Source of the DNA: Rickettsiales bacterium
GTDB taxonomy: Bacteria; Pseudomonadota; Alphaproteobacteria; Rickettsiales; UBA3002
Length of the DNA stretch: 51,544 bases
Direction: 5' to 3'
Assembly (NCBI GenBank): GCA_028281385.1
Contig: JANQJY010000120.1
Location: 1 to 51,544 of the forward strand
The notes under the pieces were generated by a model that was not told the DNA's origin, did not search any database, and saw only the letters and a program-made list of their open reading frames with translations. Below, in pieces: positions 33,842-42,086 of the stretch (its first letter is position 1; each line of letters begins with the position of its first letter). A program made the translations under genes and the position numbers.

Positions 33842-35175
33842 TGGAGCGGTGAGCACTATGTGTTGCCAGATGTGATTTTCCCGAAATCTGACAACAAAGT
33901 ACTGCAAATGGAGAAAGACGATTTCAATGCTTTCCAGACCAAGGGAACGTTGGCGCAATGGCAAAATTGCCTGGCGCAATATGCCGAAGGAAACTCGCGC
34001 TTAGTATTTGCACTTTCATGCAGTTTTGCAGTGGTAATGCTTAAATTTTCCAGTGGTGAAAGTGGTGGATTTCATTTTATTGGGGATAGTTCAGTTGGTA
34101 AAACTACGTTGTTGCAGGTGGCAGCCAATATTTGGGGTGGAAACGATGATCAGGGATTTATCAATCAATGGCGTGCTACATCGAATGGTTTAGAGAGAAC
34201 GGCTGCAAATCGCAATGACAGCCTGCTGTTACTGGACGAGTTGGGACAAGTAGACGGAAAAGAAGTGGCCAACATTGTCTATATGTTGGGTAACAACCAA
34301 GGAAAGAAACGCCTTACGAGTGAAGCGGCGCTGCGTAAATCTTTTTCATGGCGCACGTTGCTTATGTCGTCTGGTGAGATTCCGTTAGATGTAAAAATTC
34401 AAGAAGCAGGTGGCAGGGTTCACGTGGGTTTAGATGTTCGCTTTGTAGGGTTAAATGCTGATGCTGGCCAGGGCTGGGGCATCTTTGAAAAACTCTATGA
34501 TGAATTTGGTTCATCTGCTGAGTTCTCAGACTATCTGAAGTCAGTATCTAAGCAGTATTATGGCACTCCGATTCGAGCATTTTTGACAGCGCTGGTTAAG
34601 AATTTGCAAGAGTATGTAGAATTATTTAACCAGTACCGATACAGCTTTAAGGAGCGAATCACTGAGCCAGGTTATGACGGGCAGGTGCAACGAGTAGCAG
34701 AACGCTTCGCATTAGTTGCAGCGGGTGGCCAGCTTGCCATACAGCTTGATATTTTACCACTCAGTGAGCAAGCCGCGAGTGAGGCTGCAGAAAAGTGCTT
34801 TCATGGCTGGTTGGCAGAGCGTGGTACTCATGGGAAGCTGGAAGATGATAGAATCATCAAACAAGTTAGGCTGTATCTTGAAAAATATTGCGATAGCCGT
34901 TTCTCATCATTTGGTGACGGTGTACGAGGGGAACGTGCTGGCTGGAAAGACAAAGATATTTCGGTTAATAGCACCTTCTACGACCAAGTATTTTTTGTAA
35001 CAACTGAGATTTTTCGCAAAGAGATATGCTGGGGGTCAGCCATAAGCGCGCTGAACAATTATTAATAAAAGAAGGCTTCTTGATTCCCGAGGCCTCTGGA
35101 GCAGCAACCCGCACCAAAACCGTAAACGGCAATAAAGTGCGTCTCTATTGGCTTGCCGGAAATATTCTGTCGTAA
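33842..35175 (+). pseudogene. Truncated, frameshifted DUF927-type phage/plasmid helicase
   Basis: Encodes the C-terminal two thirds of a DUF927 protein, ATPases found in phage and plasmid replication modules. Walker A is FIGDSSVGKTTLL, and Walker B is LLLLDELGQ. The 5' part is missing: the first in-frame ATG (33818) lies inside the SPM fragment and is accidental. Near the 3' end the frame breaks at a run of five G (35031-35035). In the next frame the protein continues SHKRAEQLLIKEGFLIPEA to the TAA at 35173, a typical DUF927 C-terminus. It is dead unless the frameshift is an assembly error, and it lacks its N-terminus in either case. Confidence 0.85.
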
Positions 35176-35376
35176 AAGCTGTGTTCCGTTTATTCTCTTT
35201 GTTCTATGCTCCTATATAATTGATATAATAGGATTATTTAAGGCTACACTCGGAGCAAAATAAAGAATGGCAACTGTTCTCTCTGTTCTCAAGAACAAAT
35301 GGAACATACAGAACAAGAATTTAATTTAGATACTTAACTAATTGAGTGAGTGTGCCACGAAGTAAGGTTTGTAGGG

Positions 35377-35574
35377 TTAGCTTTTTGCCAAAGCACTTTT
35401 GCGAACATTTCTGGAAAGTTCTTCTCTAAACTTCTCAATTGCTTCTTTGGCAGCCCCAGACTCGTGAGAGAGTAACTCTTGTTCGCCTATAATTCGTCTA
35501 TTTGGTGCTACCTGCTCTATAAGAGAATCTATGTCCCAAACTTCTTTTGAGGCAAACTTGGTATTACAAGACAT
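35377..35574 (-). CDS. Small protein downstream of the Ntn-hydrolase candidate
   Basis: 65 residues, charged, probably helical in the C-terminal half (KEAIEKFREELSRNVRKSAL); no signal peptide or membrane segment. gaggg, formed by the end of the upstream gene, lies before the ATG, and only 4 bases separate the two genes. No family recognised. Tight coupling suggests a partner or regulator of the 418-residue protein. Confidence 0.6.
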   Translation of the reverse strand: MSCNTKFASKEVWDIDSLIEQVAPNRRIIGEQELLSHESGAAKEAIEKFREELSRNVRKSALAKS

Positions 35575-35578
35575 AGAC

Positions 35579-36835
35579 TTATCCCTCTTTTTTCCCTACC
35601 ATATCATAGAAATAACTATTTGCAAAATTTAGATTCATTTCCTGCTTAAAGTAATGTTTCCTATTAATCCATACAAAACCATCACCTTTGGATATTACGG
35701 CAACATCGATAGGTCCACCAACAGTTTCAGTTTCTAAGGTTAGTCGGTGTTTAATTTGTGTCATATTAACTAATGTTTCTGCAACATTTGCCAATTCTCC
35801 GATTGGCATCATGGCCACAGCATCAAGAATTGGGATTCTATGGTGTTTTTGTCGAACATCTTGCATAATTTGCAGGAAAACACGAAAAGCCTCGGTGAAA
35901 GGCTTTCTTGCATCATGCGAAAGCTGTAGCTTTTCAGCTTCAGATAAATTTGGTACCATCTCAATAACTTGACCAATTATCGCTGGCCACATGGTTAGAG
36001 ATTCTCTAAGAAATAAACTATTATACGAAGGGTTAACACCTTCCAAAATCGTTTCTACCATTTCTTTTTGAGCGAAGGGTAGTACGGCAGCGTCACACTC
36101 GTGAGATATAGAGTGCACTTCGCCACAAACTCTCCTGGGTTTCGAGTTAACAATCGTGTCAAAATGAAACTCTTGTAAACTTGGGAATATTTCGTCTTCT
36201 CCATATCCAGCAATCACTAATCCAGAATATTGTGAAATATAATCTTCTTTTGTTAAAACAAGAGATGAACATTCCCTTACTAAAGTGGCATCTACACCAA
36301 AGTGTTCGCTTAATTCTTCATAAACATCTGCATAAGTTTCTTTTGCCGCATCTATGTCTTCACTTGTAAAACCTTCGCAAAAATCTTTGTTTTTTATTTC
36401 TTCTAGTTTCTTTTCCAATATCGTTTTTACTTTATCAGCAAGCACGACTGGATCAGTTACATCAATATCACCAATCTGTTGATATATCTCACGTGCGAGT
36501 AACTTTCTAATAACATGCGCCTGTCTTTCTGAGGGGAATAAACTCTCGTTATTGGTAAGAAACTTTGTGAACTCTACTCCATAGTCTTTGAGGTTCTTAA
36601 AGCTTTTTTCACATAGGTGTCGTCGAAATTGTTTAACAATAATTTCCCACGGAACTCCCCCAAACTCGGTACTACTATAAAACATTACCCCCACAGGATG
36701 ATATTTAGAAAGGGTGAAAAGTTTATTGGCCGTATTAAAAACCTTCCCATTACTATGCCCAGCATGCACTGTAATTGCGCTATCAGAGGCTAAAGCAATT
36801 GCTGATTTATTCATTAAAGCAATCTCTGCTGTCAT
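35579..36835 (-). CDS. Candidate proteasome-like Ntn-hydrolase (uncharacterised)
   Basis: 418 residues, visibly AT-richer than the flanking chromosome. The N-terminus is M-T-A-E-I-A-L, so Met removal would leave Thr1. ALASDSAIT then places an Asp at position 17 counted from that Thr, and ANKLFTL places a Lys at 37. This matches the Thr1/Asp17/Lys33 pattern of proteasome beta subunits and HslV, with a 4-residue insertion. The following VGVMFYSS resembles the next strand of that fold. The rest (~70-418) is longer than HslV (~175) and unrecognised. Start confirmed by aaggaat 9 bases upstream. The 65-residue gene follows. The family call is my inference from motifs. Confidence 0.6.
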   Translation of the reverse strand: MTAEIALMNKSAIALASDSAITVHAGHSNGKVFNTANKLFTLSKYHPVGVMFYSSTEFGGVPWEIIVKQFRRHLCEKSFKNLKDYGVEFTKFLTNNESLFPSERQAHVIRKLLAREIYQQIGDIDVTDPVVLADKVKTILEKKLEEIKNKDFCEGFTSEDIDAAKETYADVYEELSEHFGVDATLVRECSSLVLTKEDYISQYSGLVIAGYGEDEIFPSLQEFHFDTIVNSKPRRVCGEVHSISHECDAAVLPFAQKEMVETILEGVNPSYNSLFLRESLTMWPAIIGQVIEMVPNLSEAEKLQLSHDARKPFTEAFRVFLQIMQDVRQKHHRIPILDAVAMMPIGELANVAETLVNMTQIKHRLTLETETVGGPIDVAVISKGDGFVWINRKHYFKQEMNLNFANSYFYDMVGKKEG

Positions 36836-36984
36836 GATTTCTATTCCTTATTTTCACCAGACAAAATTAGTGAAGTCTCCAAACTCGGTATTTTAGATAC
36901 TCCTAAAAGCGTTGCGGCTCAATCTGTTTACTAATCTTCCCTAACCTAAGGGAAATTAAAGCTGTTTCTAACAGTTATTTTCAT

Positions 36985-36999
36985 ACTGTATAATACAGT
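36985..36999 (+). promoter_or_regulatory. Perfect dyad overlapping a -10 box
   Basis: ACTGTATAATACAGT is a perfect 15-base palindrome with TATAAT (36989-36994) inside it, 23 bases before the start of the 127-base-region gene at 37023. Further aacagt half-sites lie on both sides. A repressor bound here would block the promoter. Confidence 0.55.
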
Positions 37000-37022
37000 T
37001 AAATAACAGTGTGGAGATCGTT

Positions 37023-37394
37023 ATGCCAGTGTCAGTTGTGTTGTTAGGAATTTTAGGAGCAGGTGTAGTCTACGCTTTAAATAAGGAATCATCCGAAACA
37101 GAAAAGGGGACTTTATTTGAGGATGATTTATCATCTGACGATACTGTTTTCGTCCCTAAGGTTAGGGAAGATGAAACAGTAAAAAACCTCTATAGAGAAG
37201 AAAACCTCTATAGAGAAAATGAAACAGTATCCGATACAGAAAAAAACCTCTATAGCTATAGAGAACCGGATACTGTTCCGACTCCAAAGCAAACCTTAAA
37301 GCGCGGGGATCGCTTTACCTGTCCAGAAACAGGTGAAGAATTGCAGGTACGTGCTATCGGCGGTCGCCCGTCGCACAAGAATTATCACGCATAA
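37023..37394 (+). CDS. Small membrane-anchored protein with internal repeats
   Basis: 123 residues. An N-terminal hydrophobic helix (PVSVVLLGILGAGVVYAL) anchors an acidic linker containing NLYREENLYRENE and NLYSYRE repeats, then a basic C-terminal piece (KRGDRFTCPETGEELQVRAIGGRPSHKNYHA). No family recognised. The ATG at 37023 is preceded by ggagatcgtt. A perfect-dyad promoter lies upstream. The repeat codons come from ctctatagag palindromes in the DNA. The stop overlaps the convergent recombinase gene by about 10 bases. Confidence 0.6.
   Translation: MPVSVVLLGILGAGVVYALNKESSETEKGTLFEDDLSSDDTVFVPKVREDETVKNLYREENLYRENETVSDTEKNLYSYREPDTVPTPKQTLKRGDRFTCPETGEELQVRAIGGRPSHKNYHA
37153..37263. repeat. 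Cluster of short perfect palindromes within a gene
   Basis: tccctaaggttaggga (37153-37168), ctctatagag (37188-37197 and 37206-37215) and ctctatagctatagag (37248-37263) are all perfect palindromes. A related site, tccctaacctaaggga, lies upstream at 36938-36953. Such a cluster is unlikely to reflect coding constraint alone. Confidence 0.6.
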
Positions 37395-38296
37395 GGATGG
37401 GATTTTTTATAGACTTTCATCGCATGGGGTTTGGTTACCTGAGTGTAAATCTGCGTGTTGCTGATGCTGCTATGGCCTAGCAGTTTTTGCAACGATACGA
37501 TATCCGCTCCATTTTCCAGCAAATGCGTTGCGAAACTATGCCGGAAAGCATGGGGCGTGACGGTATATTGCAGGTTTAGCTGTTTCCGCACTTTTGTAAT
37601 CGTATGCTGAAATACACCAGCCTTGAGCCTGTCGCCCTGGGTACCGATAAAAAATGGACAGCCGCCAATGATAATGCGCGGCCGAAGGTGAACATAGCAG
37701 GCCAGCACTTTTTGCGTGATGGGCAGTAAATGAACGACACGCTGGCGATTGCCCTTGCCCGTCACGCGAATAGATTCTCGGATGGCTTCACCATTCATCA
37801 CATCGCGGTCATTCAACGCCATTGCTTCGCCAATCCGCATTCCGGTGGAATAAAGCAAGGTGAGAATGGCACGATCACGAATCCCAACCCACGGCCTGCT
37901 GGCGATATGCGTAATCGTTTCGATAGATGCCAGAGCCTCCTCTATAGTTAAGGGACGCGGTATAGGGCGTGGTGCCTTAGGTAAGGATAAATGATGCACG
38001 GCAGGATTGTGAATCGCGTGATATTCTTCCAGATAGGCAAAGAATGAACGCACCGAAGCAATCACTTTTCTGGTTGAATAGTCTTTATAGCCTAATTGCT
38101 TCCTATAGGTTAACCATTGCCTGAAATGGTAGCTACGCAATGCTTTCATGCCTTCCAGATTCAAGTCAATGCCTTGTTCATGCTTTATGAAGCTGAGGAA
38201 TTGTTTCACATCGCTGTAATAGCTATTAGCAGATACAGGGGCTTTGCCTTTTACAAAGGTGAGCCATTCGAGCCAGTCATGTAAGATATTATCCAT
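37385..38296 (-). CDS. XerC-like tyrosine recombinase
   Basis: 303 residues, complete. The N-terminal SAM-like core-binding domain is at ~1-90. In the catalytic domain STGMRIGEAMAL carries the first Arg, and VTGKGNRQRVVHL follows with the beta-hairpin Lys. TPHAFRHSFATHLLENGADIVSLQKLLGHSSISNTQIYTQV carries HxxR, the second His and the nucleophile Tyr. The motifs are of Xer type. It lies inside the tRNA-bounded island, about 660 bases from the right attachment site, and is coupled (8-base overlap) to a helix-turn-helix gene. It could be the island's recombinase or a captured chromosomal xerC; the location favours the former. Confidence 0.85.
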   Translation of the reverse strand: MDNILHDWLEWLTFVKGKAPVSANSYYSDVKQFLSFIKHEQGIDLNLEGMKALRSYHFRQWLTYRKQLGYKDYSTRKVIASVRSFFAYLEEYHAIHNPAVHHLSLPKAPRPIPRPLTIEEALASIETITHIASRPWVGIRDRAILTLLYSTGMRIGEAMALNDRDVMNGEAIRESIRVTGKGNRQRVVHLLPITQKVLACYVHLRPRIIIGGCPFFIGTQGDRLKAGVFQHTITKVRKQLNLQYTVTPHAFRHSFATHLLENGADIVSLQKLLGHSSISNTQIYTQVTKPHAMKVYKKSHPYA

Positions 38297-38846
38297 GAAC
38301 TGCCTCTGCCGTTAATTGTGGGTGTAGCGTTGGCAGATATTGCTCTAACACTCGATTCACAACCCATACCGAAACACCGAAGCGCTCAGCAATCCGGCTT
38401 TTTTGCATATCGGCCTGATAAAGGCGGCATATAGCCAAATTACGGAAACGTTCTAAACGCTGGCGCCGCTGACGTTGCAGATGGTCTATAGTGATGCGTA
38501 ACTGCTCTGGCCTGATATCATGGCGCATGGATAAGCGATTTACAGCGTCATCCAGCGAAAGTGACTGTTTACGCATGACACGAATTGCACGCAGACCAAT
38601 CAGTGTGGCTTGCTTCTTTTCATTGCGCCATAACTCTAACTGCCGCAATCGTTCATCATCTTTGCATTTCTGGCATTCGACAGCCTGGGCCAGATCGCGC
38701 ATAAGCGGTGCGGCCAGTAAGGTAAGCTGTTCGGCGAGTTCTCTTGACATAGTGAGGGTGATTTCTATGTCTTTGCTGGTGGGTGTGGTGACGCGCTTGA
38801 TTGAAATAGGCAATGAATCAAGGGAATCGAGGGGAAAAATCGGCAT
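38289..38846 (-). CDS. Helix-turn-helix protein coupled to the recombinase
   Basis: 185 residues. The N-terminal ~90 residues are acidic to neutral with a CxxC (ECQKCKDDE). The middle is strongly basic and helical (HLQRQRRQRLERFRN). The C-terminal part (QADMQKSRIAERFGVSVWVVNRVLEQYLP) is a resolvase/Hin-like helix-turn-helix. It could act as a recombination directionality factor or regulator. The ATG at 38846 is chosen for the ggaggatcaa before it; an in-frame ATG lies 4 codons upstream. It is transcribed from the right attachment site side and overlaps the recombinase gene by 8 bases. Confidence 0.7.
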   Translation of the reverse strand: MPIFPLDSLDSLPISIKRVTTPTSKDIEITLTMSRELAEQLTLLAAPLMRDLAQAVECQKCKDDERLRQLELWRNEKKQATLIGLRAIRVMRKQSLSLDDAVNRLSMRHDIRPEQLRITIDHLQRQRRQRLERFRNLAICRLYQADMQKSRIAERFGVSVWVVNRVLEQYLPTLHPQLTAEAVHG

Positions 38847-38960
38847 TTGATCCTCCATCTAACAGGGTTAAACCATGCGTTAGATATGCGGTTCAAAAGG
38901 GCACCAAAAAGGCACGAAGCAAAAGTGTGCTTGGCTCCAAAATCCGCTAAGTTATTGAGG

Positions 38961-39041
<81 letters not shown>

Positions 39042-39090
39042 ACACAGCAGCCTGTCTAGCGCGGAGGTTGTCTGACTGCAAGTATTATCT

Positions 39091-39336
39091 CTAGGCGCCT
39101 TCGACGATCATCAGCATGCTGGAAGTTTTAAGTGCTTCGGAGAGTTTGTATAACTCGTCCAGCGTACAGGCGCGCTGGCCCATTTCGAATGCATCGAGGT
39201 GGCGGTCGTCAATGCCGGTGATGAGCGACAGCTGATGCAGCGTCATGCGGCGGCGATAGCGCCAGTTGAGCAGATTTTTGCCGACAATCCGCCGCATCCG
39301 GCGCAGTTCTTTTTGTGATATGGTACGTTTGGGCAT
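39091..39336 (-). CDS. Small XRE-family regulator
   Basis: 81 residues beginning MPKRTISQKELRRMRRIVG. The helix-turn-helix is MTLHQLSLITGIDDRHLDAFEMGQRACTLDELYKLSEAL, a Cro/C1-type domain. The ATG at 39336 is chosen because the homologous part starts nearby, but no clear ribosome site precedes it; a longer frame reaches 39375. It lies just outside the island, next to tRNA-Thr. Target unknown. Confidence 0.75.
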   Translation of the reverse strand: MPKRTISQKELRRMRRIVGKNLLNWRYRRRMTLHQLSLITGIDDRHLDAFEMGQRACTLDELYKLSEALKTSSMLMIVEGA

Positions 39337-39392
39337 GAGACGAATATAGAGGAAAATGATATACGGGAATATCAAAGATTCCTTGATATTGC

Positions 39393-39491
39393 GTCATTCT
39401 GAACGTCTCGCCGTAGCGAAAGCGAAGGCGGACGTAAGAATCTGGCGCAACAGATCCTTACGTCGCAACTGGCGCTGCTCCTCAGAATGAC
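39393..39491. repeat. Palindromic repeat element
   Basis: About 99 bases opening gtcattctgaacg and closing with the complementary agaatgac, with inner complementary pieces (ggacgtaagaatctg against cagatccttacgtc). Same family as the element at 39528 and those in the nrd region. The 324 bases from 39337 to 39660 contain only these two elements. Confidence 0.75.
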
Positions 39492-39527
39492 AGAGTTGTT
39501 ATTGAATCTATTGTATCGTCATTCCGA

Positions 39528-39618
39528 ACGCTGCGAAGCTTCAGCGAAGCAGTGGAGGAATCTAGATCCCTCGTCGCCAGCCTTCGCATCCGCTATGGCG
39601 TGGCTCGCTCGGGATGAC
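39528..39618. repeat. Palindromic repeat element
   Basis: About 91 bases opening gtcattccgaacgctgcgaa and closing gctcgggatgac. It contains an inner gcttcagcgaagc hairpin. It lies 36 bases after the preceding element, downstream of the EAL gene. Confidence 0.75.
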
Positions 39619-39660
39619 GATTAGTAAGAATAACACTACCAGGATCTGTAACTGGCAGAC

Positions 39661-40983
39661 TTAATCCGCCTTATATTCACCTTCGCTCAGCCAGGCGCGA
39701 TGGGTTTCGGGTTTGCCGAAATAATAGCCCTGCAGCAGATCGACGCCAAGCTCCATCAGCATTTTGGCGACTTCGCCGGTTTCGACGAATTCCGCCACCG
39801 AGGTCAAGCCGAAGCCCTGGGTGAAGTCGAGCAGAGTTTTGACGAAAAAGCGGTTATCGGCATTATCGACCAGATCCTTGATGAAAGCGCCGTCAATTTT
39901 CACCATATCGACCGACAGGGTTTTCAATTGACGGAAAGAAGTATAGCCGGAACCAAAATCATCCAGCGCCACCTTGCACCCCAGTGCCTGAATGGCGGCA
40001 ACGAAATAGGCGGCCTTGCGCAAGTCGCACTGTGCAGCGGTTTCGGTGATTTCCACGATAATCCGTGGAGCGATTTCAGGTGTATATTCAATTTCCTTAG
40101 TCAGCTTTTCCAGCCACAACGTGTCGAAAGTTGTCAGATTGGAGACATTGAAAGCCAAACGTACCTTCTCATCATAGCGCAGTTCCTTCAGCACCATTTC
40201 CATGACCAGCTGGTCGATCACATCGATCAGGCCCATGCGCTCGGCAATCGGAATCAATGGGCCGCCGGAACTGACTTGTCCTTCCGGAGAACGCAGACGC
40301 AGCAGCGCTTCATAATGGGCAATCTCACCGGTGGTGGATGAAATGACCGGCTGATAGGCCATCATCAGCCGTTCTTCTTTGATGGCTTTGCTGAGATAAT
40401 TGGCGAGCCCCATCTCCTGACGGTCGGACGCGCTCTGCTCGGAGGCGCGTTCGAAAGAGCGGATGTTGCCGCGTGATGGATCGCTTAGTGCCAGGAAGGT
40501 TTTATTCAGCGCTTCCTGCGCATGTTCCGCCTTTTCCGGGAAGGGGACCGAGGCGATGGAACAGATCACATGCAGTGAGCCATAATCGCTGTAACAACTG
40601 TAATGCTGTACGGCCGAGAGAATGCGTTCAGAGAGATAGGTGATTTCAGAGGCATCAATATTGTTCAGTATCATGCCGAACTGATCGCGTTGAATCCGCT
40701 GGATAGAATCGTTAGCACCGATAATCTGGGAAATCTCATCCTGTACTTCACACAGCACCTGCTCGGCCGTTTCATGGCCGTAACCGCTCATGATCATCGC
40801 AAGATTGTCGATTGACAGCACCAGCAGGGCACCCTGTTCATCAAGTTCTTTCGCGCCGCCGATTGCTTCATTCAGCAAATAGAGGAATCCGCGTGGATAG
40901 CCGACATCATCCATCACCTTGTATTCGAGCGGATTGCGATCATCTCCTGAATAATCGGAACCCGTTTGCGGACTGTCCGACAT
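39661..40983 (-). CDS. EAL-domain c-di-GMP phosphodiesterase with degenerate GGDEF domain
   Basis: 440-residue cytoplasmic protein without membrane helices. Residues ~35-190 form a GGDEF-like domain whose signature is RDQFG instead of GGDEF, so cyclase activity is not expected. Residues ~200-435 form an EAL domain with the expected catalytic residues: EALLRL, FNVSN (Asn), ITETA (Glu), ALDDFGSGYTSFRQL (Asp-Asp), KIDGAFI (Lys), EFVETGE (Glu) and LQGYYFGKP (Gln). It should degrade c-di-GMP, perhaps with the GGDEF relic sensing GTP. The ATG at 40983 is chosen over a TTG two codons upstream. Confidence 0.88.
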   Translation of the reverse strand: MSDSPQTGSDYSGDDRNPLEYKVMDDVGYPRGFLYLLNEAIGGAKELDEQGALLVLSIDNLAMIMSGYGHETAEQVLCEVQDEISQIIGANDSIQRIQRDQFGMILNNIDASEITYLSERILSAVQHYSCYSDYGSLHVICSIASVPFPEKAEHAQEALNKTFLALSDPSRGNIRSFERASEQSASDRQEMGLANYLSKAIKEERLMMAYQPVISSTTGEIAHYEALLRLRSPEGQVSSGGPLIPIAERMGLIDVIDQLVMEMVLKELRYDEKVRLAFNVSNLTTFDTLWLEKLTKEIEYTPEIAPRIIVEITETAAQCDLRKAAYFVAAIQALGCKVALDDFGSGYTSFRQLKTLSVDMVKIDGAFIKDLVDNADNRFFVKTLLDFTQGFGLTSVAEFVETGEVAKMLMELGVDLLQGYYFGKPETHRAWLSEGEYKAD

Positions 40984-41094
40984 GTACAAAATGCCTCACC
41001 TGTCTGTTTTTGTTAGGTTTCATTCCTTTATCCTATATTATGTCGGCAAATAGTAAAAAATTACTAAATTTTCTCAGATTTTTTTTATGATTGT

Positions 41095-41116
41095 TTTTTA
41101 ACTGGTTAGTTAAAAA
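41095..41116. terminator. AT-rich hairpin at the sbtA stop, possible bidirectional terminator
   Basis: Perfect 9-bp arms tttttaact and agttaaaaa with loop ggtt overlap the stop codon of the permease gene. The A/T runs within the stem could serve termination in either direction, but the stem is weak. Confidence 0.3.
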
Positions 41117-42086
41117 GCGGTACAAAAAAGGCTACATATTGCTGATAGAGCGGGATACCGATGATCAAATTAAAGGGTAATGTGACCCCTAACGAAGCGG
41201 TTAAATAGATGGCGGCATTGGCCTGCGGGATGGAAAGCCTGACGGCGGCGGGTGCGGCAATATAAGAAGCGCTGGCGGCCATGGTCGCCATGACGTGAAT
41301 GCCGGAAGGCGACATATCGGCGATAATACCGGCGAACGTGCCGATAAGTCCGAACAGCAGCGGCAGAATAATACCATAGCTGCAGATGAAGACGGTGTCA
41401 CGCTTGCGGATCGAGCGAATACGTTCGGCAGCGACGATCCCCATCTCCAGCAGGAAAAACACCAACACGCCCTGAAACAGGGTGATGAAGACCGGCTCGA
41501 CCAGTAATTTTCCGCCTTCTCCGGAGACCATCCCAATAAAGATACCTCCCAGCAGTAACAGCATGGTTTTGCCGGTAAAGGTTTCCGCCGCGATCTGACG
41601 AAACGGCATGGGCTGATCTTTCTGGACTCTGCTGGCCAGCATCAACCCGATGAAAATAGCCGGAATTTCAAGCACGGCCAGTAATGCCGTCAGATAGGTC
41701 TCTGGGATACCGCCGGTGATCTGGATGAAACTGAGACAGGCCATGAAGGTTACGGCCGAGACGGAGCCGTAATGCGCTGCCAGGGCGGCGGAATTAACAA
41801 AGCGCTGCTTGCCGATATGGCGTGCGGCGGCAAAAGCAATGACCGTGGTCAGACAGCCCATCCCCACCGTTACCACCATGGGCCATAAAATAACCGAAGG
41901 AGAGGTGACCGATAGCGCAAACCCTCCCTTAATACCGATGGCAAACAGCAGATATTGCGAAATCACCTCATGCACCTGTGGCGGCACGCGCAGATCGCTA
42001 CGGATGAGGGCGGCGCCGAGCCCGAGGAAAAATGCCAGTACGGACGGAGACGTCAGGTTGGACAGTAATTGATCAAATGCCGTCAT
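41106..42086 (-). CDS. SbtA-like sodium-dependent bicarbonate transporter family permease
   Basis: 326-residue inner-membrane protein with about 10 helices. LAFFLGLGAALIRSDLRVPPQVHEVISQYLLFAIGIKGG is characteristic of the SbtA family (PF05982), as is the inverted-repeat character of the two halves. In cyanobacteria SbtA imports bicarbonate with sodium; in heterotrophic proteobacteria the role is less clear but could supply bicarbonate to carboxylases. Its ATG overlaps the ubiA stop (ATGA), so it is translated from the ubiA mRNA. No SbtB-like PII protein follows. Confidence 0.85.
   Translation of the reverse strand: MTAFDQLLSNLTSPSVLAFFLGLGAALIRSDLRVPPQVHEVISQYLLFAIGIKGGFALSVTSPSVILWPMVVTVGMGCLTTVIAFAAARHIGKQRFVNSAALAAHYGSVSAVTFMACLSFIQITGGIPETYLTALLAVLEIPAIFIGLMLASRVQKDQPMPFRQIAAETFTGKTMLLLLGGIFIGMVSGEGGKLLVEPVFITLFQGVLVFFLLEMGIVAAERIRSIRKRDTVFICSYGIILPLLFGLIGTFAGIIADMSPSGIHVMATMAASASYIAAPAAVRLSIPQANAAIYLTASLGVTLPFNLIIGIPLYQQYVAFFVPLFN

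Noticed and set aside
35176-35376. Scattered gttct/agaac motifs (for example gttctcaagaac) as an origin or iteron set
   Set aside because: Spacing is irregular and there is no adjacent intact replication gene; evidence too weak.
37188-37263. Palindromic ctctatagag repeats as a CRISPR or terminator array
   Set aside because: Too short and too close together, with no T-runs, and inside a frame that codes through them.
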